Source: Paulinella micropora (Eukaryota; Cercozoa; Imbricatea; Euglyphida). Taken from it: a stretch of DNA of 25,271 bases. The notes under the pieces are model-generated. The model made no database searches, had not been told where the DNA came from, and worked only from the letters and a program-made list of their open reading frames with translations. The translations under genes were made by a program, and so were the position numbers. This document shows positions 24,560 to 25,271 of this stretch, piece by piece; position 1 is the stretch's first letter, and the number at the start of each line of letters is the position of its first letter. The stretch covers positions 694,064 to 719,334 of the forward strand of contig BJOX01000082.1 in assembly GCA_009731375.1 (NCBI GenBank), written 5' to 3'.

Positions 24560-25271
24560 CAAGGAAATTTGGCATTCAGGACACTCCCCTAACGCAAATA
24601 TTTGCGTGAATTCCAAAAAAATTATACCAGCATCAAGATCGATTCTGCCGCTAACCACCCTGTATGAGCTCCCAACTCCTCCTCGTTCCCACAAACCATG
24701 ATTTATTTCGATGGGGTTGCAAAAAAAGGCTTAAAAAAAAGGCAAGGAATTTTGGCATTCAGGACACTCCCCTAACGCAAATATTTGCGTGAATTCCAAA
24801 GAAATTATATCAGCATCAACATCGAGTCTGGGGCTAGCCACCCTGTTAATATAAGCTCCCAACTCCTCCTGGTTCACACAAACCATGAATTATTCCGATT
24901 GGGGTGCGAAAAAAAACAAGGAAATTTGGCATTCAGGACACTCCCCTAACGCAAATATTTGCGTGAATTCCAAAAAAACTATATCAGCATCAAGATCGAG
25001 TCTGGGGCTAACCACCCTGCCAATATGAGCTCCCAACTCCTCCTCGTTCCCACAAACCATGATTTATTCCGATGGGGGGTGCAAAAAAAGGCCAAAGAAA
25101 CAAGGAATTTTGGCATTCAGGACACTGCCCTAACGCAAATATTTGCGTGAATTCCAAAAAAATTATACCAGCATCAACATCGAGTCTGGGGCTAACCACC
25201 CTGCAAATATGAGCTCCGAACTCCTCCTCGTTCCCACAAACCATGATTTATTCCGACAGGGGTGCCGATTT
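24560..25271. repeat. Satellite of 174-184 bp units, four copies, running off the window
   Basis: TTTGGCATTCAGGACACT recurs with start-to-start spacings of 183, 174 and 184 bp. Each unit has the perfect palindrome ACGCAAATATTTGCGT (24592, 24775, 24949, 25133) followed by GAATTCC, then GAGCTCC and ACAAACCATGA. The spacing varies in A-rich runs at the unit ends. No gene is seen. The array continues past the right edge. Confidence 0.92.

Overview
The window reads as a eukaryotic genome scaffold with nine assembly gaps (N runs). Its left end carries a compact block resembling a large-DNA-virus (NCLDV) genome. The rest is low-gene, repeat-saturated eukaryotic DNA. I cannot name the host. Long tetranucleotide and trinucleotide microsatellites, a tRNA-derived SINE and MITE-like inverted-repeat elements show it is eukaryotic. 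The viral block could be an endogenous giant-virus fragment or a mis-joined contig.

Region 1 (1-5840) is GC-rich and gene-dense, with short AT-rich intergenic gaps and genes on both strands. In order: the 3' end of an unrecognised gene; a small reverse-strand hypothetical gene overlapping it tail to tail by 8 bp; a ribonucleotide reductase small subunit with all metal ligands and the radical tyrosine but no C-terminus; a 1331-residue reverse-strand fibre-like protein with three discoidin-like domains, a YadA-head-like segment and tail-fibre-like repeats; and a 72-codon Cys-rich gene broken by an in-frame TGA. The reductase and fibre genes meet tail to tail at a scar with an 18-bp direct repeat, and each ends inside its own fold or repeat. 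This looks like a deletion junction. Reductase (dNTP supply) plus fibre (attachment) fits a viral genome, but these copies look decayed.

Region 2 (5840-7950) holds an array of about 66-79 bp hairpin units whose arms differ between subfamilies but stay complementary, a separate 39-bp-arm foldback, a gap, and about 680 bp of unclassified sequence. Region 3 (7950-11000) is almost all microsatellite, with short recurring islands and one MITE-like element. Region 4 (11000-12970) is unique-looking, with two more inverted-repeat elements, one related to the MITE in region 3. Region 5 (12971-17176) is a nearly identical tandem duplication of about 2.1 kb, each copy carrying a gap.

Region 6 (17177-24104) is a mosaic of SINE copies and at least two other repeat families, all embedded in (AAT/ATT)n arrays. 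Region 7 (24101-25271) has poly-C-containing repeats of about 140 bp followed by a satellite of 174-184 bp that contains a perfect 16-bp palindrome. I see no intact protein gene to the right of about 5840.
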